Positions 46,319 through 56,382 of a stretch of 64,000 nt of DNA are shown here, piece after piece. Positions within the stretch are counted from its first letter, which is position 1; every line of letters begins with the position of its first letter. Below the pieces are notes generated by a model. The model was not told where the DNA came from and ran no database searches. It saw only the letters and a program-made list of their open reading frames with translations. The stretch is from contig NZ_LQBP01000005.1 of NCBI RefSeq assembly GCF_001507545.1, positions 186,001 to 250,000 on the forward strand. The letters run 5' to 3'. The DNA comes from Ruegeria profundi. Its GTDB lineage: Bacteria > Pseudomonadota > Alphaproteobacteria > Rhodobacterales > Rhodobacteraceae. Position numbers and translations under genes: made by a program.

Positions 46319-47106
46319 CTTTTCAGCCAGTAGTCCCCGCAAACGGAATCGTGGGCTGGCGCTTTCTGCAGCGTACCTACGACGCGCAACTGCAGAGTTT
46401 TTCATCCTCCTCTGTTAATGAAAGAGAGACCAAGTATTTTTTGGACAACATCAGCAAGGTTCAGACGGCTGAAGATTTGGTTTCGGACCGGCGCTTGTTG
46501 CAAGTGGCGTTGGGGGCCTTTGGATTGGACGGTGACATCAACAACCGCTTCTTCATCCAGAAAATACTGTCCGATGGCACCACAGCTGGTGACGCGCTGT
46601 CAAACCGGCTGGCTGACAAGCGATATCGGGAGTTCTCCAAGGCATTTGGGCTTGGGCCGGGTGAAATTCGCAAAACCGGGTTGATCACGTTTATGGAGGA
46701 GGTTGCCCAGGACAATGTCGTGTCCCAGTTTGAAATCGCAGTCGGCGAGTCGGATGAGACAATGCGTATATCGCTTTACGCACAGCGCTCCTTGACGGAT
46801 TTGGCATCTCAGGACAACAGCGTAGATACCAAATGGTTTGATCTGATGGGCCAGCCGCCGCTGCGGAGCATGATGGAGACGGCTTTGGGTCTGCCGTCAA
46901 GCTTCGGGCAAGTTGATATCGACAGGCAGCTTGAGGTGTTCAAAGACAGGTTGTCACGTCTGACAGGGTCAGATGATCTTGCGCAGTTCACCGATGAGGC
47001 CGCCATTGCCAAGCTGACGGATACATATCAAGCCCGCAGTCAGATAAAGCAATTGCAAAGCACGATATCACCGGGTCAGACGGCATTGATTCTGCTCAGG
47101 GCATAA
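46315..47106 (+). CDS. DUF1217 flagellar protein
   Basis: A 263-aa protein of the DUF1217 family, which occurs almost only in flagellar clusters of alphaproteobacteria. Segments such as YDAQLQSFSSSSVNERETKYF and LADKRYREFSKAFGL are typical of its repeated helical domain. Its exact role is not settled; it is likely an export- or basal-body-associated protein. Start overlaps flbT (ATGA); convergent with the cyclase gene. Confidence 0.85.
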   Translation: MTFQPVVPANGIVGWRFLQRTYDAQLQSFSSSSVNERETKYFLDNISKVQTAEDLVSDRRLLQVALGAFGLDGDINNRFFIQKILSDGTTAGDALSNRLADKRYREFSKAFGLGPGEIRKTGLITFMEEVAQDNVVSQFEIAVGESDETMRISLYAQRSLTDLASQDNSVDTKWFDLMGQPPLRSMMETALGLPSSFGQVDIDRQLEVFKDRLSRLTGSDDLAQFTDEAAIAKLTDTYQARSQIKQLQSTISPGQTALILLRA

Positions 47107-47198
47107 CGCGGTAAATTTGGATTTTCCGCGATTTCAGGTACCAAAAAAGCAAATCATACCAGGCAGCAATCCGTCTGACCGACGAACGCTGCGGGCCA

Positions 47199-48773
47199 TT
47201 AGGCATTCAGCACTGCATCCGCCGACGTACTTAGCGCAAAGGATGTCACAGGCAGTGACACATTGTGCAGTTTGATATCGCCTAATGGTATGGCGCTGGT
47301 GCATGCGGGTTGTATATCCCCCGAGACGACAATGCGGTGCCCCGATGACTTACCGTATTCACCCAGCCGGGCTGCAACATTCGCGGCCTGACCGATGACA
47401 GTGAAATCCAGCCTTTCGCGCGACCCGACATTGCCATAGGTAACCTGCCCGTAGGCTATCCCGATTGAACAATCGCAATGGGCTTCGGAGCCGGATTGGC
47501 GCAGTTCCCCCAGCTTTTCGACGATCGCAATCGCTGAACGCTGAGCATTACCGCGCGCCACGATTGAATCTTCACCTTCAGGAAAGACCGACAGAACAGC
47601 GTCTCCGATGAATTTCAAAACCTCGCCACCGTTGTCATGCACGATACCTGATACCGTTTCGAAAAAGTCGTTCAGCAAGTTGATATAGTCCGCGCGGCCA
47701 AGCTGTTCCTCAAGACTGGTGGAATTGCGCAGATCGCAGAACATGATTGCCGCGTCGATCTCATCCCCATCGCCACGCCTGATTTCACCGCCTAACACCC
47801 GCGCACCCGAGCGTTTGCCAACATAGGTCTCAAGCAGAACCTGCGCATTCTCGCGTTGCATGAAAACTTCGTAAAACCGGGCAATAACCGACGAGCATTC
47901 GAAAACCAGCCCAAGATTCTCGGTAGTGAATCCGTCTGGGTGATCGCACGTCAAGGTCAGAACGTTTGTGCGCCCATCCGAAAACGGTAGCGGCATCGCG
48001 ACGTAGTCTGTTGCTCCCTTTGCCCTGAGGTCTTCCATTATGGGAAAGCTGTTATGCGGGTTGTCGTCATTCAACCGCTGGCGAACACCGCCCAGCCCGT
48101 TCGAGACGTGGCGTAAGGGACTGTTGATATAGGCCGGGTGGTCATGGATTTCATAAGTTGGCACATTGGTCGAAATCTCGGCCGCGCCTTTCTCCCAAAT
48201 ATAGTGCTTACCTGCGATCAATGGATGCAAGGACCACGTCAAAATGCTGAGACGCTGGATCGCTATCCCATGCTCCAGCATCTTTTCGGCAAGCGCCTTG
48301 GTGAAGGCCTCGGGCGTCTTGCTGTCAGATGCGCGGCGCATCAGCCAGTCGATTAGTGGGCCGCTGATATTGCCATCCTCAGCATCTCGGAGAGTGTTCT
48401 CACCCAGGTCGACATGCGTGTAGGCGTCCGGCACAAAGCCAACATAGCCTCGAATGGCAAGGCTTTCAGGCAGCGGGTCTTCGTAGGCCCAAACAGAGTT
48501 GGCCAACCGCTGGTCTTCCAGAATAACGTCGTGATAGGTCGCCGTCCCCTTGAACGGGCAAAAAGTCTGTAACTCGCTTTCATCACCCATATCGACGCAA
48601 ACATCTGCGCGGGGGACGTAAATGGTGGCTGGCAAGCGCGTTTCGTACATCACCTTTGCACGGGTACTTTCAGCCAGTAGGGTTTTATCCCGGTAGATCG
48701 CGACCCGCCCGGTCAGGTCTTCGACCGAGATGCCAAAACCTTTGGTCTTTGGGGTGGTGTGCACATTCATCAT
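47199..48773 (-). CDS. DUF427 domain fused to class III adenylate/guanylate cyclase
   Basis: A 524-aa soluble protein without TM segments. Residues about 20-115 are a DUF427 domain (VYVPR-type IYVPRADV, CPFKGTATYHDV near 72-83, WAYEDPLP near 95-102). A GAF-like linker region follows (about 140-310), then a class III cyclase domain (about 335-505): metal Asp D347 in FCDLRNST, D391 in KFIGDAVLSVF, base-contact Lys K387 and transition-state Asn N465 in GQAANVAARL. The usual base-specifying Asp is Gln (Q462), so ATP versus GTP use is unclear. DUF427 proteins have no well-established ligand. Monocistronic. Confidence 0.85.
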   Translation of the reverse strand: MMNVHTTPKTKGFGISVEDLTGRVAIYRDKTLLAESTRAKVMYETRLPATIYVPRADVCVDMGDESELQTFCPFKGTATYHDVILEDQRLANSVWAYEDPLPESLAIRGYVGFVPDAYTHVDLGENTLRDAEDGNISGPLIDWLMRRASDSKTPEAFTKALAEKMLEHGIAIQRLSILTWSLHPLIAGKHYIWEKGAAEISTNVPTYEIHDHPAYINSPLRHVSNGLGGVRQRLNDDNPHNSFPIMEDLRAKGATDYVAMPLPFSDGRTNVLTLTCDHPDGFTTENLGLVFECSSVIARFYEVFMQRENAQVLLETYVGKRSGARVLGGEIRRGDGDEIDAAIMFCDLRNSTSLEEQLGRADYINLLNDFFETVSGIVHDNGGEVLKFIGDAVLSVFPEGEDSIVARGNAQRSAIAIVEKLGELRQSGSEAHCDCSIGIAYGQVTYGNVGSRERLDFTVIGQAANVAARLGEYGKSSGHRIVVSGDIQPACTSAIPLGDIKLHNVSLPVTSFALSTSADAVLNA

Positions 48774-48872
48774 CAGACTCCCTGACGTGACTATTCCATA
48801 GCATGGGTCCTACATGGGTTTATTCCAAGGGGTGTAATCGGCTTTTTCGCGCGCATGACCTGTGCGACCTGT

Positions 48873-49574
48873 TCAAACCATTTGAATCACGTCTTTCTCA
48901 ATCGACAGCATGTAGCCTTTCTTGGCGATATTCTTGACCAGCAACTCGCTGACCATCTGATTTCCCAGGGCATCCCGCAACCGCTTGATACGGGTGGCGC
49001 CTGCGGATTCGTCGCAATCAGCGGCGTCTCTACCCGAAATCATCGCCTCGATCTGGGCGCCGGACAGAACTTCGTCATCCAAACGGGATTCAGCCAGTAC
49101 CGACAGCGTTTCCATCGCGGCGGGGGTCAGTTTGAAATCCATGTTGTTGAGGTAGACGGTATTTTCCTCGCGGCTGATCAAAAGCGAGGTAACCTGAATT
49201 CCGGTCCGTTCGATCTGGGCCATTCGTCTGTTCAGCAAAACCAGCATCACCAGAAAAACCAGTGCCGATACCAGCATGGCGGTGGCGAAAACGAGCAGCA
49301 CAAATATCACCATACGATAGCTGGACAGGGTATCAGCAAAGGCCGTGCCGGATTGGGCCAGTATCTCAAGCAAACGAATCTCGGCCTGCGAGGTCAGATC
49401 GCTTTCGACGAACAGGCGCTCGACCTTGGCGTTGAAAGCATTGGCATCCGGCAACGTCCAAAACAGGAAAACGGCTGCCGTCACCAGAATTACGACGATC
49501 GCCGCAATGCCGGCGCCGACCAGCCTGACACCGGACCGGCGAGCCTCAGTAACGGAGATAGAATTGTCCGGCAT
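48873..49574 (-). CDS. Two-TM membrane protein with C-terminal winged-helix DNA-binding domain
   Basis: A 233-aa protein with TM1 at about 18-40, a periplasmic loop of roughly 45 residues, TM2 at about 87-114 and a cytoplasmic OmpR/PhoB-type winged helix at about 130-226 (LTPAAMETLSVLAE, ATRIKRLRDALGN, KNIAKKGYMLS near the wing). This is ToxR/CadC logic with reversed order: the sensor and membrane part precede the DNA-binding part. Targets are unknown. It overlaps the upstream small secreted-protein gene by 29 nt on the same strand. Confidence 0.78.
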   Translation of the reverse strand: MPDNSISVTEARRSGVRLVGAGIAAIVVILVTAAVFLFWTLPDANAFNAKVERLFVESDLTSQAEIRLLEILAQSGTAFADTLSSYRMVIFVLLVFATAMLVSALVFLVMLVLLNRRMAQIERTGIQVTSLLISREENTVYLNNMDFKLTPAAMETLSVLAESRLDDEVLSGAQIEAMISGRDAADCDESAGATRIKRLRDALGNQMVSELLVKNIAKKGYMLSIEKDVIQMV

Positions 49575-49833
49575 TGGCCTTCCTTTTATCCAACCCTTCC
49601 GATCCGAACACGGATATGACGTTCAGCAGGGTCCAGCCCGACCCTTTGAGGCGCTGGGCGACTTCTTGATTTGCCTGCCCTTTGCCGCAGGATGACACCT
49701 GCATAACGCCATAGTGCAGACGCAGCGGATTGTCCTTTTTGGCCTTGTAGTCGGCATAGCAATCCTCCGCCGCAGCGGCGGTGCCAAGCGATATCAGGGC
49801 CAGCAGGACCAGAGAAGAGAGGATCTGTTTCAT
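49546..49833 (-). CDS. Small secreted protein (95 aa)
   Basis: Unrecognised exported protein: signal peptide MKQILSSLVLLALISLGTAAAA to about residue 22, mature part of about 73 residues with two Cys (DCYADY and SSCGKG) that can form one disulfide, ending LNVISVFGSEGLDKRKANAGQFYLRY in the region overlapping the next gene. Co-transcribed with the membrane winged-helix gene (29-nt overlap), so it may be its periplasmic partner; that is inference. The ATG at 49833 begins the signal peptide. Confidence 0.75.
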   Translation of the reverse strand: MKQILSSLVLLALISLGTAAAAEDCYADYKAKKDNPLRLHYGVMQVSSCGKGQANQEVAQRLKGSGWTLLNVISVFGSEGLDKRKANAGQFYLRY

Positions 49834-50010
49834 AGGCCGCATCCTGCGCATGGGTTGGCGCGATATTCAATAACCGAAGGGGTTTCGCGGCGCTGATATC
49901 GGATAACAGGGACCCGTTATTGCTTGTCTGGGTGGGGGATTGCCAGTGTCAGGGCATCGAGCACAAGGCCCGCGACCGGGTCACCTCAAGACACCTGAAG
50001 GACAAGTAGC

Positions 50011-50499
50011 ATGCACAGGAAATTCATAGCTTTGATCGTGGCTTCGGCGGTTGCCATCACGGGCATTTCAGCGTCGCAGGCGCGGGCGGCAGATGTTGGG
50101 GATATTATTGGCGGGCTGGCTGCAATCGCGTTGCTTGGGGCCGCTGTAAAGCACTTCAGCGATGACAACAAAAAGAACACCGTTACACATAACTACAATC
50201 ACGTATATAAGGCACCGCATGACCACGTGTATAAAAGGCCAAAGGACAGGCCGCATCACGTTCGTCCACTGCCGAAACGTGTTGCGCGCTATACTCTGCC
50301 GCAACGATGCCTGCGCACCTTCAAAGGGTATTCACCTGATCAGCGGCTGTTGGGGCAGACGTGTCTGGGGAACCATTACAAATACAGCAACAGCTTGCCG
50401 AACCAGTGCAAGGTCAGGTTCTGGAATGGCAAAAAGGTCAAGCGCGCCTACCACCCTGGCTGCCTGCGTCAGCAAGGATACCGTGTGGGTTCCAGATAA
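50011..50499 (+). CDS. Exported basic His/Lys-rich hypothetical protein
   Basis: Unrecognised 162-aa protein. Signal peptide to about residue 27 (ASQARA), a short hydrophobic stretch (about 30-47, IIGGLAAIALLGAAV), then a basic His/Tyr/Lys-rich middle (HNYNHVYKAPHDHVYKRPK) and a C-terminal domain with four Cys. Probably periplasmic or inner-membrane anchored. GAAGGA precedes the ATG. A clean terminator follows. Confidence 0.72.
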   Translation: MHRKFIALIVASAVAITGISASQARAADVGDIIGGLAAIALLGAAVKHFSDDNKKNTVTHNYNHVYKAPHDHVYKRPKDRPHHVRPLPKRVARYTLPQRCLRTFKGYSPDQRLLGQTCLGNHYKYSNSLPNQCKVRFWNGKKVKRAYHPGCLRQQGYRVGSR

Positions 50500-50540
50500 C
50501 CGGTTTCGAGCAGGAGCGGCGCCAAAGAAGCGCCCCGCGG

Positions 50541-50570
50541 GAGAGGGTGGCGCAAGCTACCCTCTCTTTT
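50541..50570 (+). terminator. Intrinsic terminator with GCAA tetraloop
   Basis: GAGAGGGTGGC (50541-50551) pairs with GCTACCCTCTC (50556-50566), 11 bp with one G-U, closed by the GNRA tetraloop GCAA and followed by TTTT. It ends the His-rich protein gene. Confidence 0.85.
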
Positions 50571-50610
50571 CCCCTTGCGATGGTCTTAAAAACGCGATTT
50601 CCCGAAATGT

Positions 50611-51228
50611 ATGACGTTACCGGATTATGAAATTGAGAAAGCCGCCCTTGCGCAGGGATATCTGCGGATCGCCGGCGTTGATGAGGTAGGCCGCGGGCCA
50701 CTGGCCGGGCCGGTGGTCGCAGCGGCAGTGATTCTGAACCCCGAGGATATTCCCGTCGGGCTGAACGACTCCAAAAAGCTGACGGCCAAACGGCGTCTTG
50801 CATTGGACACGGCGGTGCGCCAACGGGCCAAGATTGCGGTTGCCGAAGCCTCGGTTGCCGAAATTGATGAACACAACATCTTGCGTGCTTCGCATCTGGC
50901 GATGGAACGCGCGGTCGCGGCGTTAGACCCAACGCCGGACTTTCTGCTGATTGATGGAAACATGGTTCCGCGCGGTCTGACGATCCCGGCCCGGGCAGTG
51001 GTCAAAGGTGACGCGCATTCTGTATCAATTGCGGCTGCTTCGATCATAGCGAAAAACTGGCGCGATCAACTGATGGTGGATTTGGCGCAACAGCACCCCG
51101 GCTATGGGTGGGAGACAAACGCCGGTTATCCGTCGAAACAACACAAAGAGGCGCTGCAAAATCTTGGTGTGACCCCACACCATAGACGTTCGTTTAAACC
51201 CGTCCACAATATCTTGTATCAAGAGTAA
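50611..51228 (+). CDS. rnhB: Ribonuclease HII
   Basis: A 205-aa endonuclease that nicks RNA of RNA-DNA hybrids and single ribonucleotides in DNA. The catalytic block AGVDEVGRGPLAGPVV carries D24 and E25; LLIDGN and the HSVSIAAASIIAK segment follow. Length and order are normal. Located 106 nt upstream of ccrM on the same strand, the pairing common in alphaproteobacteria. Confidence 0.95.
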   Translation: MTLPDYEIEKAALAQGYLRIAGVDEVGRGPLAGPVVAAAVILNPEDIPVGLNDSKKLTAKRRLALDTAVRQRAKIAVAEASVAEIDEHNILRASHLAMERAVAALDPTPDFLLIDGNMVPRGLTIPARAVVKGDAHSVSIAAASIIAKNWRDQLMVDLAQQHPGYGWETNAGYPSKQHKEALQNLGVTPHHRRSFKPVHNILYQE

Positions 51229-52438
<1,210 letters not shown>

Positions 52439-52488
52439 TTTACGAACACCGCCGGTGCCTGTGGCCTGACACAAGGCACTAAGCCTTG

Positions 52489-52519
52489 CCCCGCCGAGTC
52501 CGGCGGGGTCTTTTGTTTT
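52489..52519 (+). terminator. Intrinsic terminator after ccrM
   Basis: CCCCGCCG (52489-52496) pairs with CGGCGGGG (52501-52508) around a 4-nt loop, followed by TCTTTTGTTTT. It lies 50 nt after the ccrM stop. Confidence 0.87.
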
Positions 52520-52582
52520 GCCGGGCGTTTGGATTGAACATGCGCTTTCTGTATTCTGCGGCGCAGTGAAGGAGCTTGTGCA

Positions 52583-53971
52583 ATGTCGGACACTACAGCC
52601 AGCGGATCCCGCTTTGATCGGTTTTTCGTGACCCGCCCGGACACTTTCGACCTTGAAAACAAATACACCGAAGCCGCGCTGGAGCGTCACAAACGCGAAG
52701 GTCTGGAACTTGCCGTCCGCGCACGCTGGCTGGCGATGGCGCTGACCGGGGTTCTGTTGGTTTTCCTGAACCCTCAGTGGGAGGTGTTGTGGTATCACTT
52801 CATTCTGCTGCTGATCTGCGCAAATGGATGGCTGATCCGAAGGGCCGGGCGCGTTGGGCAATCACGGGTCGAGTTGCTGCTGATCTTTGTGGACCTGCTG
52901 ATCATGACGCTTGGGATGATCCTGCCCAACCCGTTCAGCGACGATGTCCGGCCTTTGGCGATGCAGTACCGGTTTGATAACTTCCAGTACTTCTTTATCA
53001 TTCTGGCAGCGGGTACGTTGGCATATTCCTGGCGGACGGTGGTTGCAATCGGATCATGGACAGCCGGGATTTGGACCTTGGGATGGATCGTTGCCTGGTG
53101 GGTGGCGACCCCGATGCCTGGCCTTAGCGAGCGCGTCGCCGAGGCTTTGTCCGGGTATCCGGCTGTGGCCGAACTGTTGGACCCCAACAGCTTTATGCCG
53201 TCACATCGCATCCAGCAGGTAATTGTATTCATGATGGTGGCGGTGACGTTGGGCGTGTCAATGCGGCGCCTAAACCGGCTGCTGATGACAAATGCGGGGC
53301 TTGAACGTGAAAGGGCGAACCTGTCGCGATATTTTTCACCCAATGTTGTGGAAGAACTCAGCCAGAACGACGAGCCTCTGAAGCAGGTGCGCAAAGAGAA
53401 CGTAGCGGTTTTGTTCATCGATATCGTGGGGTTCACGAAATATGCCGCAGGGCGCGATCCCTATGACGTCATCGAGGTTTTGCGTGGTTTCCACGCCCGG
53501 ATGGAATCTGCGGTGTTTCGCCATCACGGGACGCTGGACAAGTATTTGGGTGATGGGTTGATGGCTACGTTCGGGACACCGGTGCCGACGCCGCTGGATG
53601 CCACAAACGCGGTGGCCTGCGCGGTGGATATGGTCGGTGTCATTGATCGCTGGAACTCGGAGCGTCGCCGCGCAGGAGAGCCCGAGATCAAGGTTGGGAT
53701 CGGGGTCCACTTTGGGTCTGTGGTGCTGGGCGATATCGGTGCCAATCGACTGGAATTCGCGGTGATTGGCGATGCCGTGAATGTTGCAGCCAAGCTAGAG
53801 GCATTCACCCGTGACATTCCGGCAAGGGTCGTGATCAGCGATGCCGTTCAAAGCCAGTTGGAACGCGAAAGCCATAGTGCATCAGATGTGTTGGCAGGAT
53901 TTGAGAGCCAACAGAATCAGGCTGTTCGAGGCATAGACGCCCCGATGAACCTATGGGTGATGAGGGCATAG
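52583..53971 (+). CDS. Membrane-bound class III adenylate/guanylate cyclase
   Basis: A 462-aa protein with a membrane region of about five or six TM helices (roughly 48-64, 70-86, 98-114, 135-150, 155-175 and 212-225), then a HAMP-free linker FSPNVVEELS (251-260) and a cyclase domain (about 272-435). Metal Asp D280 (LFIDIVGFT) and D324 (KYLGDGLMATF), Lys K320, Asp D397 and Asn N400 (VIGDAVNVAAKLE) form a complete catalytic set, favouring adenylate cyclase. Quite different from the DUF427-fused cyclase 4 kb away. Monocistronic after the ccrM terminator. Confidence 0.88.
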   Translation: MSDTTASGSRFDRFFVTRPDTFDLENKYTEAALERHKREGLELAVRARWLAMALTGVLLVFLNPQWEVLWYHFILLLICANGWLIRRAGRVGQSRVELLLIFVDLLIMTLGMILPNPFSDDVRPLAMQYRFDNFQYFFIILAAGTLAYSWRTVVAIGSWTAGIWTLGWIVAWWVATPMPGLSERVAEALSGYPAVAELLDPNSFMPSHRIQQVIVFMMVAVTLGVSMRRLNRLLMTNAGLERERANLSRYFSPNVVEELSQNDEPLKQVRKENVAVLFIDIVGFTKYAAGRDPYDVIEVLRGFHARMESAVFRHHGTLDKYLGDGLMATFGTPVPTPLDATNAVACAVDMVGVIDRWNSERRRAGEPEIKVGIGVHFGSVVLGDIGANRLEFAVIGDAVNVAAKLEAFTRDIPARVVISDAVQSQLERESHSASDVLAGFESQQNQAVRGIDAPMNLWVMRA

Positions 53972-54049
53972 CGGCTCCCGCCAATCTGGCATGCATCGAA
54001 GACGCAAGTCAGATTGTTGGGCCGGGCAGCGCGCTATGGCGCGCTGCGG

Positions 54050-55186
54050 TCACGCGCGTGGCAAGGGGTTTTGCGACCTGTTGTAGGGGACCCAATCCTT
54101 GACCTCGGGGTAATGCTGGCGCCGCCATGCGCGGACGCGCGGGTTCATCACACGGCGCCAGAGTGGTGGGATCATCGCAGCGACTGTCATGACTGGATAG
54201 CCATAAGGCAATTGTGGGGCAGTGTCGTCGGGGTGATGCTGCAACAGCGGAAAGCGGCGGTTCGGTTTATAGTGGTGATCCGAGTGGCGTTGCAGGTTGA
54301 TCAACAACCAGTTCGACGCTTTTTGTGAGGCATTCCAGGAATGACGCGGTTGGACGTGTTCATATTTGCCATCTCCCAGATGTTTCCGGGTCAGGCCGTA
54401 ATGCTCGACGTAGTTAACCAGTTCCAGCTGCCAGATGGCGGTGCCGGCCTGGATAAGGAACAGGGCGAGGCCGGACCAGCCTCCGATCAGGGAAGCAAGC
54501 CCAAGCATGGTGCCCTGCAGCGCCCAGTAGCGCCAGAACGGGTTCGCGGGATCGGTCCAGGCGCGGTCCTTGCGGGCCAATTTGTCGCGTTCAGCCTTGA
54601 AGGCAGAGACGAGGCATTGTTTCAACACCCGCGGGTAGAAGCGGTGAAAGCCTTCGTTGTATCGCGCGGTTACAGGGTCGCGCGGCGTGCCGACAAAGCG
54701 GTGATGCACCAGTAAGTGTTCCGAACGGAAATGCGAATAAAGCACCATTGCCAACAGGATGTCGCCGAGCCAGCGTTCAAACCGACCTTTCTGGTGCATC
54801 AACTCATGGCTGTAATTGATACCTACTGTTCCCGAGATCACGCCCATTCCAAAGAACAGACCAATCTTTGCCAGAGTCGACAGTTGGTCAGCATGTGTTG
54901 CGTACCAGATCAATCCGTAAAGGGTCAGAAACTGAACCGGAACCCAGACCTTGGTCAGCAGGACGTACCAGCGCAGAATCGGGTCTTGAGTGTCGGGGTC
55001 GGCGTTTCGAATTTCAAGGCCGGTCAGCCGATCCAGAACAGCAAAAACCCACCATGTCGACAGCGGCACCAGCAGAACCCACCAGCCACCTGCAATCGCC
55101 GTAAACCAGATCAGTGGAATCAACAGGAATGAGACCCAAAAGGGCAGGGCCGATTGCCAGCGGGACAGAGTTTCTGTTGCGATCAT
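54050..55186 (-). CDS. alkB: AlkB-type membrane alkane 1-monooxygenase
   Basis: A 378-aa integral-membrane di-iron hydroxylase with about six TM segments. The eight-His ligand set is carried by HELMHQ, HLLVHHRFVGTPRD and LQRHSDHH, and the AlkB hallmark NYVEHYGL is present. It hydroxylates terminal carbons of medium-chain alkanes using electrons from rubredoxin; no rubredoxin or reductase is in the window. The ATG at 55186 is preferred over a TTG at 55192. Monocistronic. Confidence 0.88.
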   Translation of the reverse strand: MIATETLSRWQSALPFWVSFLLIPLIWFTAIAGGWWVLLVPLSTWWVFAVLDRLTGLEIRNADPDTQDPILRWYVLLTKVWVPVQFLTLYGLIWYATHADQLSTLAKIGLFFGMGVISGTVGINYSHELMHQKGRFERWLGDILLAMVLYSHFRSEHLLVHHRFVGTPRDPVTARYNEGFHRFYPRVLKQCLVSAFKAERDKLARKDRAWTDPANPFWRYWALQGTMLGLASLIGGWSGLALFLIQAGTAIWQLELVNYVEHYGLTRKHLGDGKYEHVQPRHSWNASQKASNWLLINLQRHSDHHYKPNRRFPLLQHHPDDTAPQLPYGYPVMTVAAMIPPLWRRVMNPRVRAWRRQHYPEVKDWVPYNRSQNPLPRA

Positions 55187-55245
55187 TCCCAAGCTCCGAA
55201 CAACTGGGCCGAGACTAGTCCAAGTCCGTTACACCGCACAATGGG

Positions 55246-56301
55246 TTACCGATTGCGCCAAAGATCATGCGCCTTGCGCATCACGGTTGGCAGGTCGCTG
55301 GGGCGGAAAGCATGTTTGTCTAACACAATTAAACGATGTGGGTGGAGCCCGGCAGGCAGCGGGGCGGTCCATATACGCAGGATCAGGTGGAAATGGGTGA
55401 ACGTGTGGCGAACCTCGCCCGCCAATTCCTGCCAGTCCGCTGAAAAAGGGGGTGTGTTGACCGGCGTATCTGACCAATCGGACCCGGGCCAGCCCAACAT
55501 ACCGCCGAGCAGCCCCTTGTCGGGGCGACGCTCCAACAACAAGGCTCCGTCTTCGCGCTGGGCTATGTAGACATGGCCATAACGCGTTGGCTTGGGCTTT
55601 TTGGGCGTTTTACGCGGCAGATCGGTCTGTGTTCCGGCCGCGCGGGCCTGACAGGGGTCCCGCAGCGGGCAAATTCCACAGGCGGGTGACTTGGGTGTGC
55701 AGATCGTGGCACCCAGATCCATCACCGCCTGTGCGTAGTCGCCGGGGCGCGTGTTCGGCGTAAGTGCAGCGGCCTTGTTTTTGAGTACCGGCTTTGATCC
55801 CGGCAGAGGCTCGTGGATGTCATGCAGGCGGGCCATCACGCGTTCGACGTTGCCGTCCAGCACCGTTTCGGGACGGTCAAAGGCGATGGCCGCGATAGCA
55901 GCGGCGGTATAGGGACCGATCCCCGGAAGTTTCAGCAGGGCATCGTAGGTATCGGGGAATGCTCCGCCATAGTCGTCGGCCACCACACGGGCACATTTCA
56001 GCAAGTTGCGGGCGCGGGCGTAATAGCCCAGCCCAGCCCATTCCCCCATCACCTGATCGTCGGGGGCGGCAGCCAGCGCCTGAACTGTCGACCAGCGCGT
56101 GGTGAAGCGGGTGAAGTAATCGCGCACGGCAGCAACGGTGGTTTGCTGCAACATCACCTCGGACAGCCAGACCCGGTAAGGGTCGGGCATAACGCCTGCT
56201 GCCCGGTCGCCCGGCCCAACGCGCCACGGCATCACACGGGCGTTGCGGTCGTACCAGTCCAGCAGGTCGGTGCTCAGGTCAGATTGAATAGCGTCACGCA
56301 A
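55246..56301 (-). CDS. mutY: A/G-specific adenine DNA glycosylase
   Basis: Removes adenine mispaired with 8-oxoguanine. The 351-aa protein has EVMLQQTTVAAV with the catalytic Glu, the helix-hairpin-helix LPGIGPYTAAAI with the later catalytic Asp, the [4Fe-4S] motif CTPKSPACGICPLRDPC (Cys spacing 6-2-5) and a NUDIX-like C-terminal MutT domain (from about 220). Divergent from the DUF721 gene, the usual alphaproteobacterial order. Confidence 0.94.
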   Translation of the reverse strand: MRDAIQSDLSTDLLDWYDRNARVMPWRVGPGDRAAGVMPDPYRVWLSEVMLQQTTVAAVRDYFTRFTTRWSTVQALAAAPDDQVMGEWAGLGYYARARNLLKCARVVADDYGGAFPDTYDALLKLPGIGPYTAAAIAAIAFDRPETVLDGNVERVMARLHDIHEPLPGSKPVLKNKAAALTPNTRPGDYAQAVMDLGATICTPKSPACGICPLRDPCQARAAGTQTDLPRKTPKKPKPTRYGHVYIAQREDGALLLERRPDKGLLGGMLGWPGSDWSDTPVNTPPFSADWQELAGEVRHTFTHFHLILRIWTAPLPAGLHPHRLIVLDKHAFRPSDLPTVMRKAHDLWRNR

Positions 56302-56382
56302 GTTTTATCTATCTCTTTGTCGGGTTTTTCTGGCGCCCGGTGTCATGCCCATTACAATAGCGGCGCAGGAGTTGGAAACCAG

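Noticed and set aside
47107..47198. Terminator between the DUF1217 gene and the cyclase gene
   Set aside because: Only a weak 4-bp stem with a long loop is present, not enough to call.
55813..56382. Long N-terminal extension of the DUF721 protein
   Set aside because: It runs antisense through mutY and lacks homology-like sequence; the family normally starts near MQRRRSS.
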